DNA of 48,464 nt from Acidobacteriota bacterium (GTDB lineage Bacteria > Acidobacteriota > Vicinamibacteria > Vicinamibacterales > UBA823), in NCBI GenBank assembly GCA_002730525.1, contig PCAK01000006.1, positions 1 to 48,464 of the forward strand. The letters run 5' to 3'. Positions 27,186 through 35,561 of this stretch are shown piece by piece. The position numbers and the translations under genes were made by a program. Position 1 is the stretch's first letter. Each line of letters starts with the position of its first letter. The notes below the pieces were generated by a model. That model worked only from the letters and a program-made list of their open reading frames with translations. It was not told the DNA's origin and made no database searches.

Positions 27186-28216
27186 TCACCCGACTGTTCC
27201 ACGCCTGGGAGCGACGGCTCGCCTCGGTCACCACCGACCGAGTCGTGCGCCCGTTCGAGTGGGGCATCGACTGGATTCCGAACGGGACCGACCGCGAAGC
27301 CGGCGACGCGTCCGCCGCACCCGACGCCCACCTGCAGCGCTGGGTCGACCGGGCGATGGCCGATTCCGATCACTACTTCGCCGTGTCGCCGGCGCCGGAC
27401 TACCAGCTGGACGGCGACTGGCTGACGTTCACCAGCCAACTCGTCACACCGCACGAGAGCAACAACACCGTCCACCTCAGGTACTTTCGGAGCCGGCGCG
27501 CCGGCGCGCCGGCCGAGCGAGCGGCCGTCATCGTCATGCCCCAGTGGAACGCCGACCCGTCGGGGCATGTCGGGCTCTGCCAGCTGCTGGGCCGCGCCGG
27601 ACTCGACGCGCTTCGACTGAGCCTGCCCTATCACGACGCGCGGATGCCCCCCGAGTTGCATCGGGCCGACTACATCGTCAGCGCCAACGTCGGCCGCACC
27701 CTGGAGGTCTGCCGGCAGGCCGTGCTCGACGTGCGGCGCGCCGTGAAATGGCTCGAGCAGGCGGGCTACCGGCGCATCGGCATCCTGGGCACCAGCCTCG
27801 GGTCGTGCCTTGCCCTCCTGGCCGCCGCGCACGAGCCGGCGATCAAGGCGCTGGCGCTCAACCACATCTCGCCGTTCTTCGCCGACGTCGTCTGGAGCGG
27901 GCTCTCGACCTCACACGTCCGCGCCGGCCTGGATGGGCAGATCACGCTCGAGCAGCTGCGACGTCTCTGGATGCCGATCAGCCCGTTCCCGCACCTCAGC
28001 CGGATCGACGGCCGCGCGATCCAGTTGGTCTACGCGCGCTACGACCTCAGCTTTCCCGTCGATCTGTCACGGGACCTGGTGGGCGAGTTCGCACGCCTGG
28101 GGATCCCGCACCGCGTGGCGGTGCTGCCCTGCGGTCACTACTCGACGGGCATCGCGCCATTCAGCTGGCTGGACGGGTGGGTGCTGACGCGATTCCTGAG
28201 AAGCGCCCTGGGCTAG
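27182..28216 (+). CDS. Alpha/beta hydrolase
   Basis: The 344-residue protein has an alpha/beta hydrolase core: VIVMPQWNADPSGH as the oxyanion strand region, the nucleophile elbow GTSLGS (Ser205), YARYDLSFP as the acid strand, and a late histidine in LPCGHYSTG. The amino-terminal about 90 residues are an extra domain (VRPFEWGIDWIPNG). A substrate cannot be named. GTG 27182 overlaps the amidase stop by four bases, so it belongs to the same operon and may act on the same compound class. Confidence 0.85.
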   Translation: MITRLFHAWERRLASVTTDRVVRPFEWGIDWIPNGTDREAGDASAAPDAHLQRWVDRAMADSDHYFAVSPAPDYQLDGDWLTFTSQLVTPHESNNTVHLRYFRSRRAGAPAERAAVIVMPQWNADPSGHVGLCQLLGRAGLDALRLSLPYHDARMPPELHRADYIVSANVGRTLEVCRQAVLDVRRAVKWLEQAGYRRIGILGTSLGSCLALLAAAHEPAIKALALNHISPFFADVVWSGLSTSHVRAGLDGQITLEQLRRLWMPISPFPHLSRIDGRAIQLVYARYDLSFPVDLSRDLVGEFARLGIPHRVAVLPCGHYSTGIAPFSWLDGWVLTRFLRSALG

Positions 28217-28225
28217 CCGGCGAAA

Positions 28226-28429
28226 CTACAGGTAGCGAAGCAGATCGCGTAGCGCCCGGTAGAGGACGTCGGCCAGTTCGCGGACGAGGGGTGAGATCTC
28301 GCCGTCGCTGACCGCGTCGGCGACGGTCACGGGGTCGGTCAAGACGAGCCACATCGTGGCGCCGGCCAGGGTGGCCGCGATCAGACCGACGAAACCGAAG
28401 ACACCGAGACCGAATCGTTCGAGATCCAT
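28226..28429 (-). CDS. Small single-pass membrane protein
   Basis: The 67-residue product has one clear hydrophobic helix (GLGVFGFVGLIAATLAGATM) after a short amino terminus, then an acidic, helical tail ending LYRALRDLLRYL. It is convergent with the alpha/beta hydrolase gene (10 bp apart) and upstream of no obvious operon. Length, a Met start and the hydrophobic segment support a real gene. The function is unknown. Confidence 0.65.
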   Translation of the reverse strand: MDLERFGLGVFGFVGLIAATLAGATMWLVLTDPVTVADAVSDGEISPLVRELADVLYRALRDLLRYL

Positions 28430-28514
28430 CAGGGCCCGCCTGCCGGCGGGAACGACTGCTCTACTCCGTTTTGGACGAACCGCCGGCCATCCTGGTTCGC
28501 CCGCGGTCGGTATG

Positions 28515-29897
28515 TCACGGCAGGGTCATCGGCGCGAGCGCGCCGAGGCCGAGGGCCGGCAGCCCATCGGCCATCGCGGTGAGGTCTCCGACGATGACGG
28601 CGGCGAGCCGTGCCGGGTCCAGATAGGCCTCGGCCACCCGGGCAACGTCCGCCGCCTCGACCGCCGCGACGCGCGGGCCGAACCGGCTGAAGTGGTCGTC
28701 CGGCAGACCGTGCAGCGCCAACTGCGCCAGCCCGCGGCCGATCTGCTCGGCGGTCTCGAACCCGCGCGGATAACCGCGAGTCAGCGCCGCCTTGGCGCGG
28801 GCGATCTCCTCGACCGCCAGCGGCCGGCCGTCGCGCACCCCGTGCAGCTCTCCGAGCACCTCGCGGATCGCGTCACAGGTCACGCGGGTGTGCACGCTCG
28901 TGGCGACCGAGAACGGGCCGGGCTGGCGGCGGAACTCGAACGACGACCGCGCGCCGTAGGTGTAGCCGTGGGTCTCCCGCAGGTTGAGGTTGATCCGGCT
29001 GGTGAACTGACCGCCCAGGGCCATGTTCATCACCAGCAGCGGGAAGTAGTCCGGCGTGCTGCGGGCGACGCCGACATGGCCGAGTCGTAGTTCCGACTGC
29101 GCCGCCCCGGGGCGATCGACGACGACGAGGCGAGCGGCCTCCGACCCGTTCGCCTCGGCGGACCCGCGGGCTGCGGCCGCCGGGCCTTCCTTGCCGGTCG
29201 AGGCGCCGCCGGTCCAGCCGCCGAAGGCGGCGGTGACCATCCGCTCCAGCGCCGCGTCGGTCCCGTCACCCACGACGACGAGTGTCGCGCCCGCCGGCCG
29301 ATAGGCACCGGCATGCGCCGCCACGATGTCGTCGCGCGCCAGATCGCGGATGCCCGGCCGTGTCCCCGACGGCACGTGCCCGTAGGGGCCGTCGCCATAC
29401 AGGAGCCGCGCGAACGCACGGTCGGCCACTGCGGCCGGCACGTCGCGCAGCTGGGCCAGGCGATCGAGGCGCAGCGCGCGAACTCGGTCGACGGCGTCGG
29501 CCTCGAACCTCGGCTCGCTGGCCAGCTGGGCCAGCAGCGCCAGGCCGGCCTCGGCGCGGCGACCGAGCGTGGTCATCCGCACCGTGCTCGCGTCCATCCC
29601 CACCTCGACGTCGAGTTGCGCGCCGAGTCGCCCCAGTTCCTGGTACAGCGCCAGGCTCGATCGCTCGCCGCAGCCCTCGTCGAGCAGCGCCGCCGTCAGC
29701 GACATCAGGCCGGGGTGACCGGCCGGGTCGGTCGCGGAGCCTCCGGGCAGGAGCAGCACGGCGCTGACGACCGGCATCTTCCGATGCTCGACGATCCGGA
29801 CGTCGAGACCGTTCAGCAAGGTCAGGTGGTGCACGGTGGGAAACGCGAAGGGTGGGTCGCTGTCGACGACGGGCAGCCGGGACCGATCGAGCGCCAT
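28515..29897 (-). CDS. M16 peptidase, non-catalytic subunit
   Basis: The 460-residue protein is colinear with M16 family members but lacks the HxxEH zinc motif; the equivalent region reads PGLMSLTAALLDEG. The carboxy-terminal segment LNLRETHGYTYGARS keeps the conserved Arg and Tyr that bind substrate from the partner chain. This is the typical non-catalytic half of a heterodimeric M16B protease. Its ATG (29897) overlaps the stop of the catalytic subunit by one base. Neither subunit has an obvious signal peptide, so the pair may be cytoplasmic, like M16B proteases of other bacteria. Confidence 0.9.
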   Translation of the reverse strand: MALDRSRLPVVDSDPPFAFPTVHHLTLLNGLDVRIVEHRKMPVVSAVLLLPGGSATDPAGHPGLMSLTAALLDEGCGERSSLALYQELGRLGAQLDVEVGMDASTVRMTTLGRRAEAGLALLAQLASEPRFEADAVDRVRALRLDRLAQLRDVPAAVADRAFARLLYGDGPYGHVPSGTRPGIRDLARDDIVAAHAGAYRPAGATLVVVGDGTDAALERMVTAAFGGWTGGASTGKEGPAAAARGSAEANGSEAARLVVVDRPGAAQSELRLGHVGVARSTPDYFPLLVMNMALGGQFTSRINLNLRETHGYTYGARSSFEFRRQPGPFSVATSVHTRVTCDAIREVLGELHGVRDGRPLAVEEIARAKAALTRGYPRGFETAEQIGRGLAQLALHGLPDDHFSRFGPRVAAVEAADVARVAEAYLDPARLAAVIVGDLTAMADGLPALGLGALAPMTLP

Positions 29898-31204
29898 CAC
29901 GAGACCTGCGCGGGCGCGGACCCCGGGAGGGCGAGCGACCCGCCGCCACTCGGCACGACACTCACGGCGACCCGTGGCGACTGGACGAGATGTCGCCGCA
30001 CGGCCTCGCCGAGTGCGGCGCGGCTCGCCGCGCGATATCGGGACAGGTCGGCCTCGAAATGACCGGGGTCGCCGGTGACGACGTTGTAGCCGTTCAGCTG
30101 ATCGGACTTGCCGCCGAACCCCCCGACGGTCTGCAGCCGGTAGACGAAGTAGGCTTCGACCTGGGCCACGCTCCGTTCGAGTTCGTCGTCGGACGGCCCG
30201 TCGCGGCCGATCCGTTCCAGCTCGTCCGAGATCACCGCGTCCAGTTCGGCCAGGGGATGGCCCGGCGCGGCGGTGGCGACGATCTGGAAGACGCCGGACA
30301 GCTCCCGCGATGACTGCATGACGGTGACGTCGGTGGCGAGGCGCCGCTCGTGGACGAGCGTCCGGTAGAGCCGCGACGCCTTGCCGTTCGACAGCGTCGT
30401 GGCGACCAGATCGAGCTCGGCGTCGCCCGCGCCGTAGAGCCGGGGCGAATGCCAGGCGAGATACAACCTGGGGAGTTCGACCCGGTCCTCGAGCAGCAGT
30501 CGGTGCTCTTCCGCAAGGGCGGGCGCCTCGGCTTCGACCACCGGCGGCGCGGGCGCGCCGGGCACCTCCTCGAAGTAGCGCTCGACCAGCTCCAGCGCCC
30601 GGGCGGCCTCGACGTCGCCCGCCACCGTCAGCGAGGCATTGCCGGGACGGTAGAACGTCTCGAAGAACGACCGGATCTCATCGAACTCGGCGGCCCGCAC
30701 GTCATCGGCGCTGCCGATCGTCGGCCAGTGATAGGGATGGTCGGCGGGATAGAGCGCGGCCATGGTCGCCATGCCGACCATGCCGTACGGCCGATTCTCG
30801 TAGTTCTGGCGCCACTCGTTCAGCACGACCTCGCGCTGGGTCTCGAACTTCTCGCGCGTCAGGGCCGGCAGCAGGTAGCCCATCCGATCCGATTCCATCC
30901 ACAGCGCCAGCTCGAGCGCACTGGTCGGCACGACCTCCCAGTAGTTGGTCCGGTCGGTACTCGTCGATCCGTTGAGCGCCGCCCCGGCCTGCTGCAGCGG
31001 TTGGAAGTACCCCTGGTCGTGGTGCTGCGATCCCTCGAACATCAGGTGCTCGAACAGATGCGCGAATCCGGTGCGCCCGGGCCGCTCGTTCTTGGACCCG
31101 ACGTGATACCAGACGTTGACCGCGACGATCGGACAGCCGTGATCTTCGTGGACGATGACGTCGAGGCCGTTGGCGAGAGTGTGCTTGGTGAACGGAACGT
31201 GCAT
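29897..31204 (-). CDS. M16 zinc peptidase, catalytic subunit
   Basis: The 435-residue protein begins with FTKHTLANGLDVIVHED and carries the inverted zinc motif HLFEH at residues 49-53 with the distal glutamate in REVVLNEW. The second half has the substrate-binding TTLSNGKASRLYRTL region. It should cleave short peptides inside a clamshell chamber formed with the non-catalytic partner encoded next. ATG 31204 is the first Met of the conserved domain. The next gene upstream (MFS) is divergent, 69 bases away. Confidence 0.93.
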   Translation of the reverse strand: MHVPFTKHTLANGLDVIVHEDHGCPIVAVNVWYHVGSKNERPGRTGFAHLFEHLMFEGSQHHDQGYFQPLQQAGAALNGSTSTDRTNYWEVVPTSALELALWMESDRMGYLLPALTREKFETQREVVLNEWRQNYENRPYGMVGMATMAALYPADHPYHWPTIGSADDVRAAEFDEIRSFFETFYRPGNASLTVAGDVEAARALELVERYFEEVPGAPAPPVVEAEAPALAEEHRLLLEDRVELPRLYLAWHSPRLYGAGDAELDLVATTLSNGKASRLYRTLVHERRLATDVTVMQSSRELSGVFQIVATAAPGHPLAELDAVISDELERIGRDGPSDDELERSVAQVEAYFVYRLQTVGGFGGKSDQLNGYNVVTGDPGHFEADLSRYRAASRAALGEAVRRHLVQSPRVAVSVVPSGGGSLALPGSAPAQVS

Positions 31205-31273
31205 GCCAGTCGGTGGGACCCGCGCTGGGCGCCCCTTGCATCCTACCGCCTCTGTCTGAAATCGTAAACGGCC

Positions 31274-32455
31274 ATGGCCTGGAGGATGCTGGGGCTCGTC
31301 GCCCTCGGGGAGCTGCTCGGCATGACGCTCTGGTTCTCGGCGACGGCCGTGACGCCGACCCTGGTGGCCGAGCTGTCGCTCGATGCGGGGCAGGCCGCTT
31401 GGCTCACGATGGCGGTCCAGGCCGGCTTCGTCTCCGGCACCCTGCTGAGCGCCCTGCTCAACCTGCCGGACGTGATGAACGCCCGGTGGCTCTTCGTCCT
31501 CGGCTGCTGCGCCGGCGCCGCTACCAACGCGACGGTGGCCTGGTCGACCGATCCGAACCTCGTCATCACCTGGCGCTTCGCGACTGGCCTGGCGCTGGCC
31601 GGCGTCTATCCGCCGGGCTTGAAGATCGCGGCGGGCTGGTTCGCCCACCGACGCGGCACTGCGCTGGGCATCCTCATCGGCGCGCTGACGATCGGTTCGT
31701 CAGTGCCCCACCTGCTCACCTGGCTGCCGACCGACCTGCCGTGGCGGCAGGTGGTCCGACTTTCCTCGCTCTTCGCCGTGGCCGGCGGCGTCCTGGTCGC
31801 GGTGGCCGTACGCGACGGCCCCCACGTGCCGCACAGTGCGCCGTTCGACCCCCGCGCGGCTCTCGCGGTGTTCGTGAATCGGGGCACGCGGCTGGCCACG
31901 CTCGGCTATCTCGGCCACATGTGGGAGCTGTACGCGATGTGGACCTGGATCGCCCCGTTCGCCGCGGCCAGCCAGCTCGCGCGCAACCCGACGGCGGCGA
32001 CGTCGGGCGCGCTCATCGCCTTCGTGGCGATCGCGGCCGGTGCGGCCGGCTGTACGGTGGCCGGCCTGCTGGCCGATCGGATCGGCCACGCGCGGATCGC
32101 CGGCTGGTCGATGGTCGCCAGCGGCGGATGCGCCGTCGCGACGGTCGTCGTCTTCGGCGCGCCACCCGCCGTGCTCTACGCCTTCGCGATTCTCTGGGGC
32201 GTCACGGTCGTCGCCGACTCGGCCCAGTTCTCGACCCTCGTGACCCACTACAGCCCCCCGGCCCACGTCGGCACCGCGCTCACGATGCAGACCTGCCTCG
32301 GGTTCCTCCTGACGATGTTGACGATCCGGCTGGTCCCGGCCGTCGCGACGTCGGTCGGTTGGCAGTGGGGCTTCCTGCTGCTCGCCCCGGGGCCGGCACT
32401 GGGTGTGGTCGCGATGCGGGCCCTCTGGCGAAGGCCTCCGGTCGCGTCGCGCTGA
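31274..32455 (+). CDS. MFS transporter
   Basis: The 393-residue protein has about twelve hydrophobic helices in two six-helix halves. The loop between helices 2 and 3 reads NLPDVMNARW; the motif after helix 4 is FAHRRGTALG; the second half has the matching LADRIGHARIAGW loop, an RhaT/DHA-type MFS signature (G-x-x-x-D-R-x-G). A cytosolic loop (RDGPHVPHSAPFD) joins the halves. The transport substrate cannot be inferred. It is divergent from the M16 pair and convergent with mrp, with 15 bases between stops. Confidence 0.92.
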   Translation: MAWRMLGLVALGELLGMTLWFSATAVTPTLVAELSLDAGQAAWLTMAVQAGFVSGTLLSALLNLPDVMNARWLFVLGCCAGAATNATVAWSTDPNLVITWRFATGLALAGVYPPGLKIAAGWFAHRRGTALGILIGALTIGSSVPHLLTWLPTDLPWRQVVRLSSLFAVAGGVLVAVAVRDGPHVPHSAPFDPRAALAVFVNRGTRLATLGYLGHMWELYAMWTWIAPFAAASQLARNPTAATSGALIAFVAIAAGAAGCTVAGLLADRIGHARIAGWSMVASGGCAVATVVVFGAPPAVLYAFAILWGVTVVADSAQFSTLVTHYSPPAHVGTALTMQTCLGFLLTMLTIRLVPAVATSVGWQWGFLLLAPGPALGVVAMRALWRRPPVASR

Positions 32456-32470
32456 CGCCGGCTGCCAGGG

Positions 32471-33553
32471 TCAGCCGACCGGCGCGCCGACCGCGGTCTC
32501 GTAGCTGGCGATCGACACCTGGGCGGCCAGCCGCGCCGCCGCGTCGATAAGCGCCCGGCCTGCCGGCGACTGCGGCTCACCCAGGACGATCGGCGTCCCC
32601 GAGTCTCCGCCGACGCGGATCGGCTCGTAGAGCGGAATGTCGCCCAGGTAGGGCACCTCCATCTGCGCCGCGAGCGACTCCCCGCCACCCTTGCCGAAGA
32701 TGTCGCTCTCGTGGCTGCAACTCGGACAGACGAAATGGCTCATGTTCTCCAGCAGACCCAGCACCGGGATGTTGAGCTTCTGGTACATCCGCACCGCCCG
32801 GCGCGTGTCGGCGAGTGAGACCGCCTGGGGCGTCGTGACGACCACGGCCCCCGCGACGGGCACGGTCTGGCTCAGGCTGAGCGCCACGTCACCGGTTCCG
32901 GGCGGCATGTCGATGACGAGATAGTCGAGCTCATCCCACTTGACCTCGCGGAAGAACTGCTGGATGACCCCATGCAGCATCGGGCCGCGCCAGATGACCG
33001 GCGCCTCGTCCTGCGTCAGGAAGCCGATCGACACGACGCGGATACCGTGCCGCTCCGCGGGGACGATCTTCCGATCGTCGGTCTTGAGCTGGCCCTGGAC
33101 CCCCAGCATGATCGGCACGTTCGGGCCGTAGATGTCGCCGTCGAGCAGCCCGACACGGCTGCCGTGCGCCGCCAGCGCGCACGCGAGATTCACCGACACG
33201 GTCGTCTTGCCCACGCCGCCCTTGCCGGCGCCGACCGCGATGACGTTCTTGATGCCCGGGATTGGTGCGCGCCCCTCGTCGGGGGCCGACGCCGACCGCA
33301 CGTTGGCGGTCATCTCCACGTGCACCTTCTCGACACCCGGCAGCTTGCGCAGCGCCGCCTCGGCCTCGTCGCGCATCTGATCCTTGACCGGACACGCGGG
33401 CGTGGTGAGCTCGATGACGACCGAGACCATCTCACCGTCGATACTCACCTGCTTCACGAACCCGAGGCTGACGATGTCGCGATGCAGGTCCGGGTCCTGA
33501 ACGACCTTGAGCGCTTCGAGGACCGTCGATTCGTCGATTCCAGCGTGAGGCAT
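32471..33553 (-). CDS. Mrp/ApbC iron-sulfur carrier ATPase
   Basis: The 360-residue protein has an amino-terminal DUF59/MIP18-like domain (VLEALKVVQDPDL, ELTTPACPVKD) and a Mrp/NBP35 P-loop ATPase domain with GKGGVGKTT at 110-118, GLLDGDIYGPNVP, VIDMPPGTGD and the cluster-binding CxxC in HFVCPSCSHE. Such proteins assemble and transfer 4Fe-4S clusters in the cytoplasm. The start is well supported: a TTGTCA(18)TAGGCT promoter (33589-33560) ends six bases before ATG 33553, implying a leaderless mRNA. Confidence 0.95.
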   Translation of the reverse strand: MPHAGIDESTVLEALKVVQDPDLHRDIVSLGFVKQVSIDGEMVSVVIELTTPACPVKDQMRDEAEAALRKLPGVEKVHVEMTANVRSASAPDEGRAPIPGIKNVIAVGAGKGGVGKTTVSVNLACALAAHGSRVGLLDGDIYGPNVPIMLGVQGQLKTDDRKIVPAERHGIRVVSIGFLTQDEAPVIWRGPMLHGVIQQFFREVKWDELDYLVIDMPPGTGDVALSLSQTVPVAGAVVVTTPQAVSLADTRRAVRMYQKLNIPVLGLLENMSHFVCPSCSHESDIFGKGGGESLAAQMEVPYLGDIPLYEPIRVGGDSGTPIVLGEPQSPAGRALIDAAARLAAQVSIASYETAVGAPVG

Positions 33554-33559
33554 CCTGGT

Positions 33560-33589
33560 AGCCTAGCGAGTTTGTCGTCGGGCTGACAA
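33560..33589 (-). promoter_or_regulatory. Promoter of the Mrp/ApbC gene, leaderless
   Basis: On the minus strand TTGTCA (33589-33584), an 18-bp spacer and TAGGCT (33565-33560) are followed after six bases by the ATG at 33553. Confidence 0.62.
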
Positions 33590-33614
33590 GGCGGCCGGCG
33601 GGTCGATTGCCGCG

Positions 33615-34208
33615 CTAGACAATCGTGACGCGAACGTCGACGGACGTCTCGGCCGCGTAGGGCGGGTTGATCGTGAAGCGGAAGCGCGCGCTGGGCCCGA
33701 CGCCGGCCGGGATCGACAGTCGCACCAGGTGATGCTGCGGCTCCGTGCCCGAGCCGGCGCACAGCGAGCAGGCGTCGTCCCAGATCTCGCCGCGCCCGCC
33801 GCAGATCAGGCAGGTGCAACGCACCGGAATCTCGAGCGCCACGTGCGCGCCGCGGCAGGCCTGGCGCCACGTCAGCCGCACCTTCGCGATGGATGGTGCC
33901 GCGGTCTCCACCAGGCCCTTCCCGATCTGGTCCACCATCTCGGAAACCGACGGGAAGTCGAGCGCGATGTCGTTGCGCCTGGACGCGGCCCGCGCCGCCG
34001 GCTCGGTCAGTCCGCCGGTCGACACGTGCACCGTCTCGAGCGCATCGCGCACTTCGTAGGTGCGCAGGACTTCACAGGCGCGGTCCATCATCCGACCTCG
34101 GCGCGCTACAACCGCACGACGCCGACTGGTCACTTCACGATGGACCCGTCGCAGATCGTCTGGCCGAGCACCACGCGGAACGCCGACCACCCATGAATAC
34201 TCGCGCAC
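33615..34208 (-). CDS. DnaJ-like protein: J-like domain without HPD, one zinc site
   Basis: The 197-residue product starts at GTG 34208 with EYSWVVGVPRGARPDDLRRV, close in pattern to the J-domain start (YxVLGVPRGAxxxEIRRAY), and DRACEVLRTYEVRDAL resembles J-domain helix IV (NxAYEVLxDPxxR). The stretch that should carry HPD is basic (REVTSRRRAVVARRGR) and has no HPD, so it should not stimulate DnaK normally. Residues after 125 hold two DnaJ zinc repeats, CLICGGRG and CSLCAGSG, enough for one zinc ion, then a strand segment like the DnaJ peptide-binding domain. ATG 34091 or 34088 would omit the J-like part; the promoter at 34217-34245 supports GTG 34208. Confidence 0.75.
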   Translation of the reverse strand: MREYSWVVGVPRGARPDDLRRVHREVTSRRRAVVARRGRMMDRACEVLRTYEVRDALETVHVSTGGLTEPAARAASRRNDIALDFPSVSEMVDQIGKGLVETAAPSIAKVRLTWRQACRGAHVALEIPVRCTCLICGGRGEIWDDACSLCAGSGTEPQHHLVRLSIPAGVGPSARFRFTINPPYAAETSVDVRVTIV

Positions 34209-34216
34209 TTCGGCTA

Positions 34217-34267
34217 ACGATAGGAGTGCGTCTCGACCTTGTCAAGGTAGTGGCGCGATGCTACTGT
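34217..34267. promoter_or_regulatory. Two divergent promoters sharing one -35 palindrome
   Basis: The palindrome CCTTGTCAAGG supplies TTGTCA (34239-34244) on the plus strand, with a 17-bp spacer to TACTGT (34262-34267), and TTGACA (34245-34240) on the minus strand, with a 17-bp spacer to TATCGT (34222-34217). The minus promoter ends eight bases before the DnaJ-like GTG; the plus promoter lies 49 bases before the zinc-ribbon ATG. Confidence 0.65.
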
Positions 34268-34316
34268 CGCCCCGGTCGGCACGAGATCGATCGCCGATGG
34301 CCACGCCCCATGATTC

Positions 34317-34487
34317 ATGATTAGAGAATGCCCGATGTGCGGCGAGAACCTTCGGATCGTCGAACGCGAGCGCGTCGACCACATCCCCGGCACAGGCCAG
34401 AGCACGCGGTAGCGCGTCCGCGAGTGGGTCTGTCGCGAGTGCGACTATTTCGAGGAAGTGGACGAGGACGTGGACGGGGAGAGGTGA
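34317..34487 (+). pseudogene. Zinc-ribbon protein gene interrupted by an in-frame TAG
   Basis: From ATG 34317 the frame reads MIRECPMCGENLRIVERE, then HIPGTGQSTR, an in-frame TAG (34410-34412), and straight on in the same frame RVREWVCRECDYFEE to a TGA at 34485-34487. CPMC and CREC on either side of the TAG are the two halves of one four-cysteine zinc site, so the unbroken protein would have been 56 residues. A single base change in CAG, AAG or TGG would create this amber codon. The function of the family is unknown. It has a recognisable promoter (34239-34267). Confidence 0.8.
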
Positions 34488-34524
34488 TCATCGGCGGGTG
34501 AAGCGCCCGCCGAACGACGCGCGC

Positions 34525-34746
34525 CTATCTCGAGCCGACGGTCAGGAGCATCTCGCGCCGGAGCGGCTCTTCGAAATCGGCCATGTTCAGTTCCTCTTCG
34601 CACTCGTCACAGAGTACTTCGAGCACCGCCGGCCGGCTTTCTTCCGAGACCTCGACTCGCGAGTCCTCCAGATGCACGACGTGCATCCGGAGCGTCTTGA
34701 CCAGGAAATTCTGCTCGTTCCCGCAGCTGGGACAACTCAGCGTCAT
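34525..34746 (-). CDS. Small zinc-ribbon protein
   Basis: The 73-residue product has CPSC near the amino terminus (residues 5-8) and CDEC near residue 47, a four-cysteine zinc ribbon, with a hydrophilic remainder. ATG 34746 is preceded by a strong Shine-Dalgarno stretch (GGAGAGGTGA). It may bind nucleic acid or be a structural accessory; nothing in the sequence decides. It is convergent with the broken zinc-ribbon gene, and the two could belong to the same functional theme. Confidence 0.78.
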   Translation of the reverse strand: MTLSCPSCGNEQNFLVKTLRMHVVHLEDSRVEVSEESRPAVLEVLCDECEEELNMADFEEPLRREMLLTVGSR

Positions 34747-34920
34747 TCACCTCTCCTCTGCACCCGTCTTGACCACCAGTAGATCCTTTCAAGTGTACGA
34801 AATGCCCTGGCGAGACGCAACGGCGATCTTTGCCGACCGCGACCTCGGGCCCGCTGGGCCGGGCACGATCGACTACAATTGGGCCAGACGCGAGGAGACA
34901 CGCCGGTCAGATCCAACACG

Positions 34921-35091
34921 ATGTCCACGGATTTCGATATTCGCAGCGAGGCGAAGGGTGGGCACTGGATCGCCTGGATCGTGCGCGCCGGCGAAGACTC
35001 GCCTGACGGTTCGGTCGTAATCGTCGGCCAGACGCAGGAAGAAGCCGAGTCCCACGCCCGTCAGTGGGCGGAGCAGCGGTCGGCGGGCTGA
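34921..35091 (+). CDS. Small hypothetical protein, 56 aa
   Basis: The product has an alternating strand pattern (DFDIRSEAKGGHWIAWIVR, SVVIVGQTQ) followed by a helix (EEAESHARQWAEQ), a compact beta-beta-alpha-like shape. ATG 34921 follows a TACAAT -10 candidate at 34874-34879. A GTG-started product at 41920-42135 has a similar size and layout (strands, then a QLTNWLALAH helix), so they may be distant relatives. Function unknown. Confidence 0.7.
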   Translation: MSTDFDIRSEAKGGHWIAWIVRAGEDSPDGSVVIVGQTQEEAESHARQWAEQRSAG

Positions 35092-35095
35092 TCGT

Positions 35096-35368
35096 TCACG
35101 CCGACATGGTGTCGGGAGGGTCGATCGAGGGGTTCCCGGGCTCACGATCGGCCGCTGGCGCGAGGTCGGCCGGTTCTCCCACGGTGAGGGTCCGGCCGAT
35201 CTGGTGGTCGGTCGCGCCGCACAGAGGCCCCTTGGCCTCGACGTTCACCAGCACCAGCCCCATGCCGCGGGCTTCATAGGCGACGGCGACACAGCCGCAC
35301 GGCAGACCTTCCATCGCCCGCCACTCGAACGGTTCACGCCCCTGCCCAGCCACGGCTTCGTATGCCAT
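35096..35368 (-). CDS. Small hypothetical protein, 90 aa
   Basis: The product MAYEAVAGQGREPFEWRAME continues with GLPCGCVAVAYEARGMG and GPLCGATDHQIGRTL. Three cysteines are present, but the spacing is not a classical zinc site. ATG 35368 has a good Shine-Dalgarno (GGAGAG). Its stop is five bases from that of the convergent 56-residue gene. No family is recognised. Confidence 0.65.
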   Translation of the reverse strand: MAYEAVAGQGREPFEWRAMEGLPCGCVAVAYEARGMGLVLVNVEAKGPLCGATDHQIGRTLTVGEPADLAPAADREPGNPSIDPPDTMSA

Positions 35369-35561
35369 CAGTGTCTCTCCGGTTTCTGGCCCCTGCCCCT
35401 TTGATTGCAAGTTCGGCGCCAACCCACGTCTACTAGGACGACCGCCGCAATCCGATGGTTCCCTAAGTAGTTTCGGTCGTTGGCCGGTTCGACTGCCCTC
35501 CTCCGGTGACGTTTGGCCCATCCGGCGACATCGATCACGTTCTTGCAACTGCCGCCCAAGC

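Noticed and set aside
20881-34487. Recoding of TAG as a sense codon, suggested by amber codons in the LOG and zinc-ribbon genes.
   Set aside because: TAG ends many intact genes here (cysN, amidohydrolase, SRPBCC, alpha/beta hydrolase, AddA, asparaginase, cold-shock gene) at the expected length, and the LOG gene also has a frameshift. Kept only as an alternative.
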